From assembly GCA_017936885.1 (NCBI GenBank), contig JAGBEO010000036.1, forward strand, positions 62,001 to 126,000: DNA of 64,000 nucleotides. Direction: 5' to 3'. The position numbers and the translations under genes were made by a program. The notes under the pieces are model-generated. The model made no database searches and was not told the DNA's origin. It was given only the letters and a program-made list of their open reading frames with translations. This DNA comes from Lachnospiraceae bacterium (lineage in GTDB: Bacteria; Bacillota; Clostridia; Lachnospirales; Lachnospiraceae). This document shows, one piece after another, positions 21,501 through 27,711 of the stretch (position 1 is the first letter of the stretch; every line of letters begins with the position of its first letter).

Positions 21501-22086
21501 AGCAGATACGGTGGCAGTGGCAAACGCAGTTCTGACAGCGGAGCAGATACAGCTCGTGTCGGACGGAGAAACCATAGAAATACGGATAGATGTGACGGAT
21601 ATTTCCGATAAAGTAACGCCGCAGGATCGGGAAATCATTGAGGGCGGTATCAAAGCATACCAAAATGAACTGCCCACGCTGATGCTCGGAATGTATGTTG
21701 ACATCTCCATGTTCATCAAGATCGGAGCGGGAGATTGGAATGCCGTTACCAATACGCAGGAGCTCATAGAGGTGGTCATCAGTATTCCTGAGAAACTGCA
21801 GAGTGATGGCAGAGACTATTACATTATCCGATCCCATGAAGGGGAATGTACCCTCTTGACGGATATGGATGACGATCCGGATACCATAACCGTCAGTACG
21901 GATATGTTCTCCGCCTATGCGATCGCATACGAAGAGGCAGATGGAGCGGAGGTAAGTGTAAAATGTGGCTTGTGCCATATCTGCCCGACATTTCTCGGTA
22001 TATGTTATTTTATCTGGCTGGCGATCATCATTGCAGCATTTTTGATCATCTGGATTGTCATTCGGAGAAAAAGAGTGGTAACGTAA
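15517..22086 (+). CDS. giant multidomain surface protein (~2190 residues)
   Basis: Start at ATG 15517, with GAAGG at 15504-15508; an ATG at 15496 is also possible. Two hydrophobic segments near the N-terminus (about 45-65 and 77-97, ending DLAAFA) look like a leader with an extra membrane helix. Then: E/P/T/G hexapeptide repeats (about 154-267); an unrecognised region (268-520); a Gly/Asn-rich right-handed beta-helix, pectate-lyase-like (about 530-1150; GGGIYL and SGGTV-type turns); three or four InlB-type (Flg_new, Listeria-Bacteroides) repeats ending in GWNTD/GWYDN/AEW (about 1150-1465); Ig-like beta domains (1465-1670); a CxxC-rich region (1674-1817); a Pro/Thr-rich spacer (1818-1942); and a C-terminal domain followed by one membrane helix and RRKR. 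There is no LPxTG. Probably membrane-anchored and exposed, perhaps adhesive. Confidence 0.88.
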   Translation: MEKRISKKEQYEKLSAACEPFRKAKTETIHTVAGIGRKHKLLRYPVMIALVVFIFIYNVILYGCIQLKVREKFAKSVALVMTIVLVFTGVDLAAFATTENADDEAQNIGVITAFSGLDESVAEQSLPVGAEESEINFPDTLTVTLETESEEEQTEAEEGTEPEEGTEPEEETEPEEGTEPEEGTEPEEGTEPEEETEPEEGTEPEEGAVPEEGTEPEEGTEPEEGTEPEEGTEPEEGTEPEEGAVPEEGTEPEEGTTPEEGTTPAEDTTSEESTESEENTSEENKEQTSEESAVSAVLDFFLPEPMVVYAAELDETENSIDVIEISIGVTWCLDTAASTSETFDSSEAGSRYVYVPVIPDGYTVAEGVSLPQIIVTVIDKEQTTTPQIIGWQFGEEDVYPEGALFYDDGSYSLVLAGGDSEVQIPFEEILSCLPENVIVKYADEDMDDEVLPIYGWNCPEYITDEEGNLPYSGSFFFTALLTENEEEGAYVFSEDVEPIGVWVIFDVPMAASVTAAPGTITSDQEWEAQTLSAGTYIINEGVTVTVSGRLTVNGEVMIKGGGKLVRSDSYAGVSGAGSNNALLYVTGGSLTLENITIDGNFVEAYGPAVYISSGTVTMNSGAVIQNNHNMNTSGGAGTYAAGGIYCAGTLNINGGTIQSCRTNGEIASSAYGHAGGGIYLKGICNMTSGSIKDNYASNGGGIYLASGATLDLTGGIISGNSANGNGNGIYYSTVNNTNGILKIGGDVNISDTTYLDITTGILYPLITSELHYKLTLDCSTSEEGKVLAGGSGYTLTSVDASKIYLENSGLYSVLDKENNQIILSTVEEAEAAWQETSGGEWKTGKFTTALENVYSGGTIKLLKDIVFTEKVEITKTVTITSNDTSNPCTITRMPSGTYGNITLTGSGNLTLTGIIYDGNRDYVSGGGESQSLIKVGDTGNQGTVLTLGNGCIIRNGYKSGGSGVIAVYGTMAMESGAVIENCEVTGTGGAVWVSSSGSFIMNGGTIQNCTAGDGGSAVSVDGTCLLNGGSITGNTDTSDKPCAVYLRSSGSGSLTLNGVAISGNTYSVYNEGKNVTITGDSALLGSIYTTNAVTASGTGVSGLTKTYTITMSSVTNGTIVVTGSTDSTHYQLDSSEYVLAANGTNLWAAKKYTVTYDYSMNGGTCATKTSDMFGAGNKVDLTPTATKDGWEFVGWNTDKDAKTGLDSLTMGTEDMTLYAVYKKTLTLTCYSGSAGDKQTGTVTIYNNDTKGSIKVPAAKAWSVSDENYWFYSYVLGPDKFEGTLYGGNSTISLSEDTSLYAWYRKTITISYEANEGSGSVADKKIYRSANVSDIVTYKEASATLPEGTGFTRAGYTFNGWIEGSSTGTVIAAGTSVTPTADTTYYASWTPNTYLVELHLNGGSGGTSLTSYTYGTGAALPMDWTKTGYTFGGWYDNADCTGTAVTGISAADTGNKEYWAEWIDDIAPVIGTLSYSYEPKNLWQWLIGRESLIITVPVTEEGSGADEITYTVIPEGSTASTDTSEIKDGVAEITVSADFEGTIVLTCTDKEGNTSSCVTVGTAMNGIIIEDNAPEITFKADNSQVLASEYEAAPEIIVTVTDDENNAISAGLASVTYQIGDDAVTEVQQDFVSSMKNQVSFTIAAAQIPAGETEIIVKATDNAGNSSEKKLTVKVHIHSGNLVTAKAATCTEDGHSAYYICNCGRWFSDSGCTNEVTAQEVAIPAAGHTEVTDEAKAATCTKTGLTEGSHCSVCGTIIVKQETTAELGHDYSGSYLYDAEGHWKVCSRCGVEDTKHNHIYDNDRDAVCNDCGYERAVKNPDTDEDEPETPKPAGPSEPSSPADSSGTLQPSDPTDSSETPQPADPTDTPETPQPTNLPEDTPETLQPINLPKDKTATTPGTRNNRQPEDDKEPEGTEATVQNTEESSGTEKVQLPEEEGVQTIPASTDNGKITISGESVATGNVDGMTSTRTALNLGGGAVIITVVCEEQEYTAGIADTVAVANAVLTAEQIQLVSDGETIEIRIDVTDISDKVTPQDREIIEGGIKAYQNELPTLMLGMYVDISMFIKIGAGDWNAVTNTQELIEVVISIPEKLQSDGRDYYIIRSHEGECTLLTDMDDDPDTITVSTDMFSAYAIAYEEADGAEVSVKCGLCHICPTFLGICYFIWLAIIIAAFLIIWIVIRRKRVVT
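15976..16315 (+). repeat. 18-bp tandem repeat encoding EPEEGT hexapeptides
   Basis: About 19 in-frame 18-base units inside the giant surface-protein gene, encoding mainly TEPEEG with variants TEPEEE, AVPEEG and TTPEEG. The AVPEEG variant occurs twice exactly 108 bases apart (GGAGCAG at 16135 and 16243), showing that a block of six units was duplicated. Strand bias is strong: the + strand is purine-rich. Repeat number is likely to vary between strains. Confidence 0.9.
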
Positions 22087-22103
22087 TAGTTGCCACTCTT
22101 TTT
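22068..22103 (+). terminator. rho-independent terminator of the surface-protein gene
   Basis: AAAAAGAGTGG (22068-22078) and CCACTCTTTTT (22093-22103) form a stem with the stop codon TAA (22084-22086) in its loop region, followed by T-rich DNA. It ends the gene inside its own last codons. Confidence 0.8.
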
Positions 22104-22178
22104 CTGGTTTTCAAAGAAAGATTAAAAACTATCAGGATATTTATGAGAAGATTTTCCCATTCTGCAAACAGGTTATGG

Positions 22179-22184
22179 TATAAT
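22179..22184 (+). promoter_or_regulatory. extended -10 promoter element for hemZ
   Basis: TATAAT preceded by TGG gives an extended -10 (TGnTATAAT). It lies about 48 bases before the hemZ ATG. No strong -35 is seen, which is usual for extended -10 promoters. Confidence 0.55.
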
Positions 22185-22231
22185 GAAAGGACTTGTTTTA
22201 CAAATATTTATATCTTGAAAGGAACAGCAGA

Positions 22232-23815
22232 ATGTTAATCGTTCAAACCAATAAAGCCCAGTATGAATACGACATACATTCTCTGGTGAAAGCCTTTTAC
22301 CCGGAACAGGAAGTGAAGGTTTTGACACCGGAATCAGTGATCAAAGACAGAAAAATAAAAGAAATCGAACCGATAATGGAGCTTGTATTCGGTGAGTCAA
22401 AGGTATTACTGAAAATACGGAATGAAACGGGAGAAAATGGTTTACATAACACCAAAACCCCTTCTGTGAAATCTGATTCTTTGAGTAATGGAGATACGCA
22501 AAAAGACGAACCTAAGCGGACAGAAGAGAATGGCTGGCATGTGTATACATGGACGAACACTGACCGGGTATCGGATTCTGACTATAAGAACGCCTTCAAA
22601 CGCTTCCTCTATACATCCCTGCGGGAAGCAACAGGCATTTCCCTGCCATGGGGTAATCTGACCGGAATCCGTCCGACGAAGATCGCCATGACCATGATGG
22701 AACAGGGAAGAAGTGAGGAGGAGATTGACGCCTTTTTGCGGGAGAAGCATCTGGTGAGCAAAGAGAAAACTAAGCTGGGTATCGACATTGCAAAAAGAGA
22801 GAAAGCTCTGTTAGACCAGCTTCATTACGAGGATGGCTACAGTCTGTATATCGGGATTCCCTTTTGTCCCACCACCTGTCTGTACTGTTCTTTTACCTCT
22901 TTTCCGATTTGTGTATGGAAGGATAGGGTAGCGGATTATCTGAGCGCATTGGACAAAGAGATTGATAATATTGCCGAGATTTACCGGGAGAAAAAACTGG
23001 ATACGATATACATCGGCGGTGGCACGCCAAGCTCTCTGTCTGCGGAGGAGCTTGACCGGCTTTTAACCAAGATCAAAACAACGCTGGATTTTACTTATGT
23101 GAAAGAATTTACGGTAGAGGCGGGGCGTGCGGACAGCATCACCAAAGAAAAACTGCAGGTGTTATATCAGCACGGCGTAACCAGAATTTCCGTCAATCCC
23201 CAGACCATGAAGCAGGCGACCCTTGATTTTATCGGCAGACGGCACACGGTTGAGCAGGTGATCGATGCCTTTGCCATGGCAAGAGAAGTCGGATTTGATA
23301 ATATCAATATGGATATTATATTAGGACTGCCGGGAGAAACGGCGGCGGATGTGCAGGCAACTGTTGAAGCGATTAAAGAACTGGAGCCGGACAGCCTGAC
23401 CGTTCATTCGCTGGCGGTGAAGAGGGCTTCCAAGCTTCGCAGCTGGATCGAGCAAAACGGCATCGCCATGATAAACAACACGGAAGAAATGATGCAGATT
23501 GCGGCGCAGGGGGCAGCCGATATGGGAATGTTTCCGTATTACCTGTATCGCCAAAAAAACATGTCCGGCAATTTTGAGAATGTGGGATATGCCAAGGACG
23601 GAAAATACGGTATTTACAATATTCTCATTATGGAAGAGAAACAGACTATCGTGGCATTAGGTGCAGGCAGCATCACGAAGAGGGTTTTTACTGACGGAAG
23701 GATTGAGCGTTGTGATAATGTGAAGGATGTGGCTCTTTACATAGAAAAAATCGACGAAATGATTGAGAGGAAACGGAAACTTTTAGAAACAGATAAAAGT
23801 GGTGATGCGCAATGA
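22232..23815 (+). CDS. hemZ: oxygen-independent coproporphyrinogen III dehydrogenase-like radical SAM protein HemZ
   Basis: About 527 residues from ATG 22232, chosen because AAAGGA lies 6-11 bases upstream. The radical SAM cluster motif CPTTCLYC is followed by SFTSF and GGGTPSSL, and a HemN-type C-terminal region contains NMDIILGLPGE and YYLYRQKNMSGNFENVGY. The N-terminal ~160 residues, before the radical SAM core, are the HemZ-specific extension with ISLPWGNLTGIRPTK, typical of clostridial HemZ. The expected role is anaerobic coproporphyrinogen oxidation in haem synthesis, although many Clostridia carry hemZ without a full pathway, so the true substrate may differ. The 3' end overlaps the next gene by 4 bases. 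Confidence 0.93.
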   Translation: MLIVQTNKAQYEYDIHSLVKAFYPEQEVKVLTPESVIKDRKIKEIEPIMELVFGESKVLLKIRNETGENGLHNTKTPSVKSDSLSNGDTQKDEPKRTEENGWHVYTWTNTDRVSDSDYKNAFKRFLYTSLREATGISLPWGNLTGIRPTKIAMTMMEQGRSEEEIDAFLREKHLVSKEKTKLGIDIAKREKALLDQLHYEDGYSLYIGIPFCPTTCLYCSFTSFPICVWKDRVADYLSALDKEIDNIAEIYREKKLDTIYIGGGTPSSLSAEELDRLLTKIKTTLDFTYVKEFTVEAGRADSITKEKLQVLYQHGVTRISVNPQTMKQATLDFIGRRHTVEQVIDAFAMAREVGFDNINMDIILGLPGETAADVQATVEAIKELEPDSLTVHSLAVKRASKLRSWIEQNGIAMINNTEEMMQIAAQGAADMGMFPYYLYRQKNMSGNFENVGYAKDGKYGIYNILIMEEKQTIVALGAGSITKRVFTDGRIERCDNVKDVALYIEKIDEMIERKRKLLETDKSGDAQ

Positions 23816-24234
23816 ATGAAATGTTCTTCCGAATTTCGTCTATTCAAAGGAAAATGGAAGCAAATAATAACTTACAAACAATAATAAAAGTGATAACGGG
23901 ATTACTTGTATTTACGATTTTCTTTTGCAGTTTAAATCAGGCTAACGCAATGAATGTGGCTTGGATAATATCAATGCTCGTTATTGTTTTGTTATTTATC
24001 TTTGATTCCTATTATGTAAAAAATAATAAAAAGTACGAACCCCAAATTTATCAATTAGAAGTTGATGAGTTAACACATAAAAAAGAAGTAGCAAAGATTA
24101 TAGGAGAGCCTTTGTCAGACGTGGTATTAATTCGTGAGATTAAGAAAACAATGGAGGATGTTTCATTACCCATTTTGTATTATGCAATTATGTTGATATT
24201 GGATATTATAATTAAAATTATAATGATTCATTAA
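23812..24234 (+). CDS. small membrane protein, unknown
   Basis: 140 residues; ATG overlaps the hemZ stop by 4 bases, with GGTGATG upstream. Three hydrophobic helices: about 26-44, 48-66 and 117-138. Between the second and third is a charged, probably cytoplasmic segment of about 50 residues. I do not recognise the family. Codon use and base composition are clearly more AT-rich than hemZ (long A/T runs, AAA/ATT/TTA codons), so it may be a later arrival despite the translational overlap. Confidence 0.6.
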   Translation: MNEMFFRISSIQRKMEANNNLQTIIKVITGLLVFTIFFCSLNQANAMNVAWIISMLVIVLLFIFDSYYVKNNKKYEPQIYQLEVDELTHKKEVAKIIGEPLSDVVLIREIKKTMEDVSLPILYYAIMLILDIIIKIIMIH

Positions 24235-24498
24235 ATTTCGATTTGCAGCTTGCCATTAGGAGAGTTGACAATGGGGAAATTATACCATTATGTTTTTCAT
24301 ATAACATAACAAAAGCAATCAATGGAAGCGTTAGCAAAAAAGTTAGACTTATTTTAGTAAATAATATATAGTATTGGAGAGTCCTTTAGGACATCCCAGT
24401 ACATTAATCGTATAAGAATAGTATCCGATAATATGATGTTTCCCACGAAATGGAAAAGTAGGGTATAGTTTTAATAAGTGGGTTGCGAATTTCAATGT
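24235..24498 (+). other. AT-rich intergenic stretch
   Basis: No convincing gene. TTGACA occurs at 24265-24270, but no good -10 follows at 17 bases (TTATGT). A short inverted repeat GTCC-TTTA-GGAC lies near 24380. A second -10-like TATAGT is near 24465. The promoter of the PDDEXK gene is probably in here but cannot be fixed. Confidence 0.4.
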
Positions 24499-24515
24499 GG
24501 CACACAGTGTGTGCC
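24499..24515 (+). promoter_or_regulatory. 17-bp perfect palindrome upstream of the PDDEXK gene
   Basis: GGCACACAGTGTGTGCC is a perfect palindrome around a central G; with its flanks it extends to 19 bp as TGG...CCA. It lies 35 bases before the TTG start. The identical 17 bp occurs again inside the gene at 24845-24861. It could be an operator, an RNA hairpin, or a nuclease recognition site. Confidence 0.5.
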
Positions 24516-24549
24516 ATTTTACAGAATAGATATTCAGGAGGTTTTTATT

Positions 24550-25605
24550 TTGGGTAAAAAAGATATATTTGCTGTTTCTAATGGTGAATTTCCAGAGTAT
24601 GATGAAATAAGAAAGGCAATATTAGAAGCAAGGGAAAAAGTAGCGGTTACAGTTAATGCAGCTATGGTAGCTGCATACTGGATGATCGGGAAACAACTTT
24701 ACGAAGCTCAAAATAGTGTTGATTCTACTTATGGAAAAAATTTGATAAAATATGCTTCCGAGAAATTGCAAAATGAATTTGGTGCAGGTTTTACGGAAAG
24801 AAATCTGCGTAATATGCGGCAGTTTTATGAGTGCTTTCCTAAATGGCACACAGTGTGTGCCGAATTGAGTTGGTCACATTACAGGTTGTTAATTCGGATA
24901 AAAGAGCTAGAAAAACGCCAATATTATATGAAGGAATGTGCTGAATGCGCATGGAGTGTCAGACAGTTAGAACGACAGATAAATTCTTTTTATTATGAAA
25001 GAATTTTAGCCACCAGCGAAGGTAAAAGGGCAGAAGTGAGGGGAGAAATACAAACGCTTGAACCCAACACAGAACCAAAACATTTGATAAAAGATCCATA
25101 TATCTTGGAGTTTTTAGGGCTGGAGGAAAACAAGGCATATCTGGAGAAGGAGTTAGAGCAGGGATTGATTGATAACCTGCAACATTTTTTACTTGAATTG
25201 GGAAAAGGTTTTTGCTTTGTAGCCAGGCAAAAAAGAATTACCATTGATGGAGATCATTACTACATTGACTTGGTTTTTTATAACTATATTCTAAAGTGTT
25301 TTGTGCTGATTGACTTAAAAACTCACAAGCTTACATATCAGGATGTTGGACAGATAGACTTTTATGTGAAGTATTTTGAAGAAAACATCAAGACAGAGGG
25401 GGATAACCCAACGATTGGAATTATTCTCTGTTCGGAAAAGAATGAAACAATGGTTAAATATTCTATATTGAATGAAAATGACCATTTATTTGCTTCAAAA
25501 TACAAGCTCTATATACCTTCTGAAGAAGAATTGAAGAAGGAAATAGAGAGGGAACGATTTAATATTGAGCAGAGATTAGAGGATAAAGAAAATAACAAGC
25601 AATAA
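24550..25605 (+). CDS. PDDEXK nuclease-domain protein (DUF1016, YhcG-like)
   Basis: About 351 residues. The start is TTG 24550, since AGGAGG (24536-24541) sits 8 bases upstream; the GTG at 24478 has no site and gives an unrelated leader. The N-terminal DUF1016_N helical domain contains AAYWMIGKQL and ELSWSHYRLLIRI; the C-terminal nuclease domain contains YYIDLVFYNYILKCFVLIDLK, whose Asp and D-x-K residues fit a PD-(D/E)xK site. The YhcG family is found as solitary genes and near mobile or restriction loci; its biological target is not settled. The gene is AT-rich relative to its neighbours. A 17-bp palindrome within it (24845-24861) duplicates one upstream. Confidence 0.88.
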   Translation: MGKKDIFAVSNGEFPEYDEIRKAILEAREKVAVTVNAAMVAAYWMIGKQLYEAQNSVDSTYGKNLIKYASEKLQNEFGAGFTERNLRNMRQFYECFPKWHTVCAELSWSHYRLLIRIKELEKRQYYMKECAECAWSVRQLERQINSFYYERILATSEGKRAEVRGEIQTLEPNTEPKHLIKDPYILEFLGLEENKAYLEKELEQGLIDNLQHFLLELGKGFCFVARQKRITIDGDHYYIDLVFYNYILKCFVLIDLKTHKLTYQDVGQIDFYVKYFEENIKTEGDNPTIGIILCSEKNETMVKYSILNENDHLFASKYKLYIPSEEELKKEIERERFNIEQRLEDKENNKQ

Positions 25606-25703
25606 CGATAAGAGCAGTCTTTTAATAAACTACCTGCTATGCAGGTGTGCCCACAGACAGTTTAAGGATTTCTGATACTGCACGGAGTTTTTCAAAGGAG
25701 TCC

Positions 25704-25844
25704 ATGGATGCATTGATAGACAAAAGTGCGAATATTTCTACCAGTGAATTGGCTTATTATTTTGCAAATTATAATAATTCAAGTGCTATTCTGGATGCGA
25801 TCAATTTTGGGGAGAATGTTTCCTGCGGATATAATTCTGATTAA
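25704..25844 (+). CDS. possible small protein (46 residues), unknown
   Basis: ATG 25704 preceded by AAAGGAG (25694-25700). The product is acidic to neutral and Asn/Ser-rich, with no membrane segment or family I recognise. The surrounding 25606-25942 stretch has no other gene. It could be a real small gene or a remnant of a larger one. AT-rich like the two genes before it. Confidence 0.3.
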   Translation: MDALIDKSANISTSELAYYFANYNNSSAILDAINFGENVSCGYNSD

Positions 25845-25942
25845 GCAGATTTAACACTCTACAAGAAATAGATATGAAAATTAAATATTGTTTACCATAA
25901 TGATTGAATTATCAGAATGAGTGGTTGCTAGGAGGCGCAAAA

Positions 25943-26626
25943 ATGTATCGCATTTTTATGATAGAGGACGATAGAGGAATATTAGATGCTGTGAAAAACA
26001 GTGCAGAAAAATGGGAATTACAGATTTTCGGGGTGAAAAATTTCAGGAATATTCTTTCGGAATTTTCTGAAATGCAGCCGCATTTAGTGATTATGGACGT
26101 GGGACTTCCGGCTTTTGATGGGTATCACTGGTGTAAGGAAATCCGGAAAATATCCAATGTGCCAATCCTGTTTTTATCTTCTGCTTCTGACAATATGAAT
26201 ATGGTTATGGCTATGAATATGGGCGGAGATGACTTTGTGGCGAAACCATTTGATACAGATGTACTGCTCGCCAAGATTCAGGCATTGCTTCGCAGAGCAT
26301 ACAATTTTGCTGCCAATATGCACATCCTGGAATATGAAGGGGCTTTTTTGAATACGGAAAACTGTTCCCTGACCTATGAGGATGAGACGATCGGACTCAC
26401 AAAAAATGAGAACAGAATATTGTCTTTGCTGTTGGAGAATAAAGGGAAGATTGTCAGCCGTGAGCGTTTGATGGATGCATTGTGGGAGACGGATTCCTAT
26501 GTGGATGATAATACTTTGACTGTCAACATAGGACGTCTTCGGAAAAAGCTGGACGCAAAGGGGCTTTCTGATTTTATCCGAACCAAATTCGGTGTGGGAT
26601 ATTATATTGGGGAGGAAGAAATATGA
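25943..26626 (+). CDS. OmpR-family response regulator, BceR-like
   Basis: 227 residues from ATG 25943; AGGAGG lies at 25930-25935. The receiver domain has EDD near the N-terminus, the phospho-acceptor Asp in VIMDVGLPAFDG and Lys in FVAKPFDTD. The C-terminal winged helix (about 130-227) ends with TVNIGRLRKKLDAKG and a GVGYYIG hairpin. With the kinase, ATPase and permease that follow it forms a Bce-type peptide-antibiotic sensing and resistance module. A TTACA-N4-TGTAA box upstream of the transporter genes (27604-27619) is the expected target. Confidence 0.93.
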   Translation: MYRIFMIEDDRGILDAVKNSAEKWELQIFGVKNFRNILSEFSEMQPHLVIMDVGLPAFDGYHWCKEIRKISNVPILFLSSASDNMNMVMAMNMGGDDFVAKPFDTDVLLAKIQALLRRAYNFAANMHILEYEGAFLNTENCSLTYEDETIGLTKNENRILSLLLENKGKIVSRERLMDALWETDSYVDDNTLTVNIGRLRKKLDAKGLSDFIRTKFGVGYYIGEEEI

Positions 26627-27600
26627 TATTTACATTCCGATACTTATGGGAACGCCGGACTCTCATTTTCATGCAATTTTTATTTTGCGGAATATTTATG
26701 ATGACTTTTTATTTATATCATCTGCCGCTTTCTGCTGTTTTGTATCCGACATTTATATGCTTTTTAATAGGTTCCTTTTTTATAGGCTGGTCTGTTTATC
26801 GTGCATATGAGAAACACAAAAAACTGTTGTCCATGCAGTCTTTGCATATGAATGTGTTACAGGATGCGTTTGCAGAAAATGTGGGAACACAGGAAAAAGA
26901 TTATCAGCAGATTATTTTGAAACTGTGTCAGGAAATGCAGATGGCGGAAGATAAAATGTCGAACTCTTACAAAGAGATGATAGATTACTTTACAGTATGG
27001 GTACATCAGATCAAAACACCGATTGCATCCATGCGGCTGCATTTGGAAACAGAAGATTCTAAATTGGCACGAAGGCTTAAGTCAGATTTACTCCATATTG
27101 AGCAGTATGTAGAGATGGTTTTGACGTATATTCGGATGGAATCAAATTCTTCTGATTATGTCTTTCGCCAGATTAAACTGGATAAAATCATGCGGGAGAA
27201 TATTCGAAAACTTCGTGGAGATTTTATTATGAAGAAGCTGAATTTGAAGTATGAGCCGATAGAGGAAACGGTTGTATCGGATGAAAAATGGCTTTCCTTT
27301 GTGGTGGAGCAGATTCTTTCCAATGCACTCAAATATACGAATGAAGGCTCTGTAACAATAATGCTTGAAAAGCCTAAGACACTTTGTATCAGTGATACAG
27401 GAATAGGTATTGCATCAGAAGATATTCCACGGATTTTTGAAAAGGGGTACACTGGCGGTAATGGACGTGAGGATAAGCGGGCAAGTGGCTTAGGGTTATA
27501 TCTGTGCAAACAGATATGTAACCGACTTGGGTTTGTAATCTCTGTGTCATCAGAGGTGGAAATCGGAACAGTGGTCAGGATTGATCTAAGTAAAAATTAA
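26623..27600 (+). CDS. intramembrane-sensing histidine kinase, BceS-like
   Basis: 325 residues; overlaps the regulator by 4 bases. Two N-terminal membrane helices (about 13-35 and 38-58) with almost no loop between them, the layout of kinases that sense through a Bce permease rather than by their own extracellular domain. The phospho-acceptor motif is VHQIKTPIASM. The ATPase domain has N-box EQILSNALKYT, G1 DTGIGIASEDIPRIFEKG and G2 ASGLGLYLCK. Expected to be activated by the BceB-like permease at 28473-30617 when a peptide antibiotic is being handled. Confidence 0.93.
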   Translation: MIFTFRYLWERRTLIFMQFLFCGIFMMTFYLYHLPLSAVLYPTFICFLIGSFFIGWSVYRAYEKHKKLLSMQSLHMNVLQDAFAENVGTQEKDYQQIILKLCQEMQMAEDKMSNSYKEMIDYFTVWVHQIKTPIASMRLHLETEDSKLARRLKSDLLHIEQYVEMVLTYIRMESNSSDYVFRQIKLDKIMRENIRKLRGDFIMKKLNLKYEPIEETVVSDEKWLSFVVEQILSNALKYTNEGSVTIMLEKPKTLCISDTGIGIASEDIPRIFEKGYTGGNGREDKRASGLGLYLCKQICNRLGFVISVSSEVEIGTVVRIDLSKN

Positions 27601-27603
27601 AAT

Positions 27604-27619
27604 CTTACAAAAATGTAAG
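27604..27619 (+). promoter_or_regulatory. BceR-type operator
   Basis: CTTACAAAAATGTAAG, a perfect TTACA-N4-TGTAA inverted repeat as known for BceR-like regulators. It starts 4 bases after the kinase stop. A TATAAT at 27672-27677 lacks a good -35, consistent with an activated promoter for the ATPase/permease pair. Confidence 0.75.
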
Positions 27620-27628
27620 AAGTCAGAG

Positions 27629-27677
27629 GGAAATGTAAGGAAATTCGAGGGATTACATTTCCTTCTTTTACTATAAT
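27629..27677 (+). promoter_or_regulatory. second inverted repeat and -10 upstream of the Bce transporter
   Basis: GGAAATGTAA (27629-27638) and TTACATTTCC (27653-27662) form a 10-bp inverted repeat with a 14-base gap. Its inner ends repeat the TGTAA/TTACA half-sites of the upstream box in opposite orientation. TATAAT follows at 27672-27677. It may be a second regulator site, or a hairpin ending the two-component transcript. Confidence 0.5.
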
Positions 27678-27711
27678 GGTGTCACAAAACAATATAAGGA
27701 GGCATCAATAT

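Noticed and set aside
20477-21779. Several long minus-strand ORFs opposite the 3' part of the giant gene
   Set aside because: Low-complexity Pro/Ser/Leu-rich translations that mirror the Thr/Pro/Glu-rich coding strand; no start signals.
21960-22086. LPxTG sortase signal at the end of the giant protein
   Set aside because: The C-terminus has a hydrophobic helix and basic tail but no LPxTG-like pentapeptide before it.
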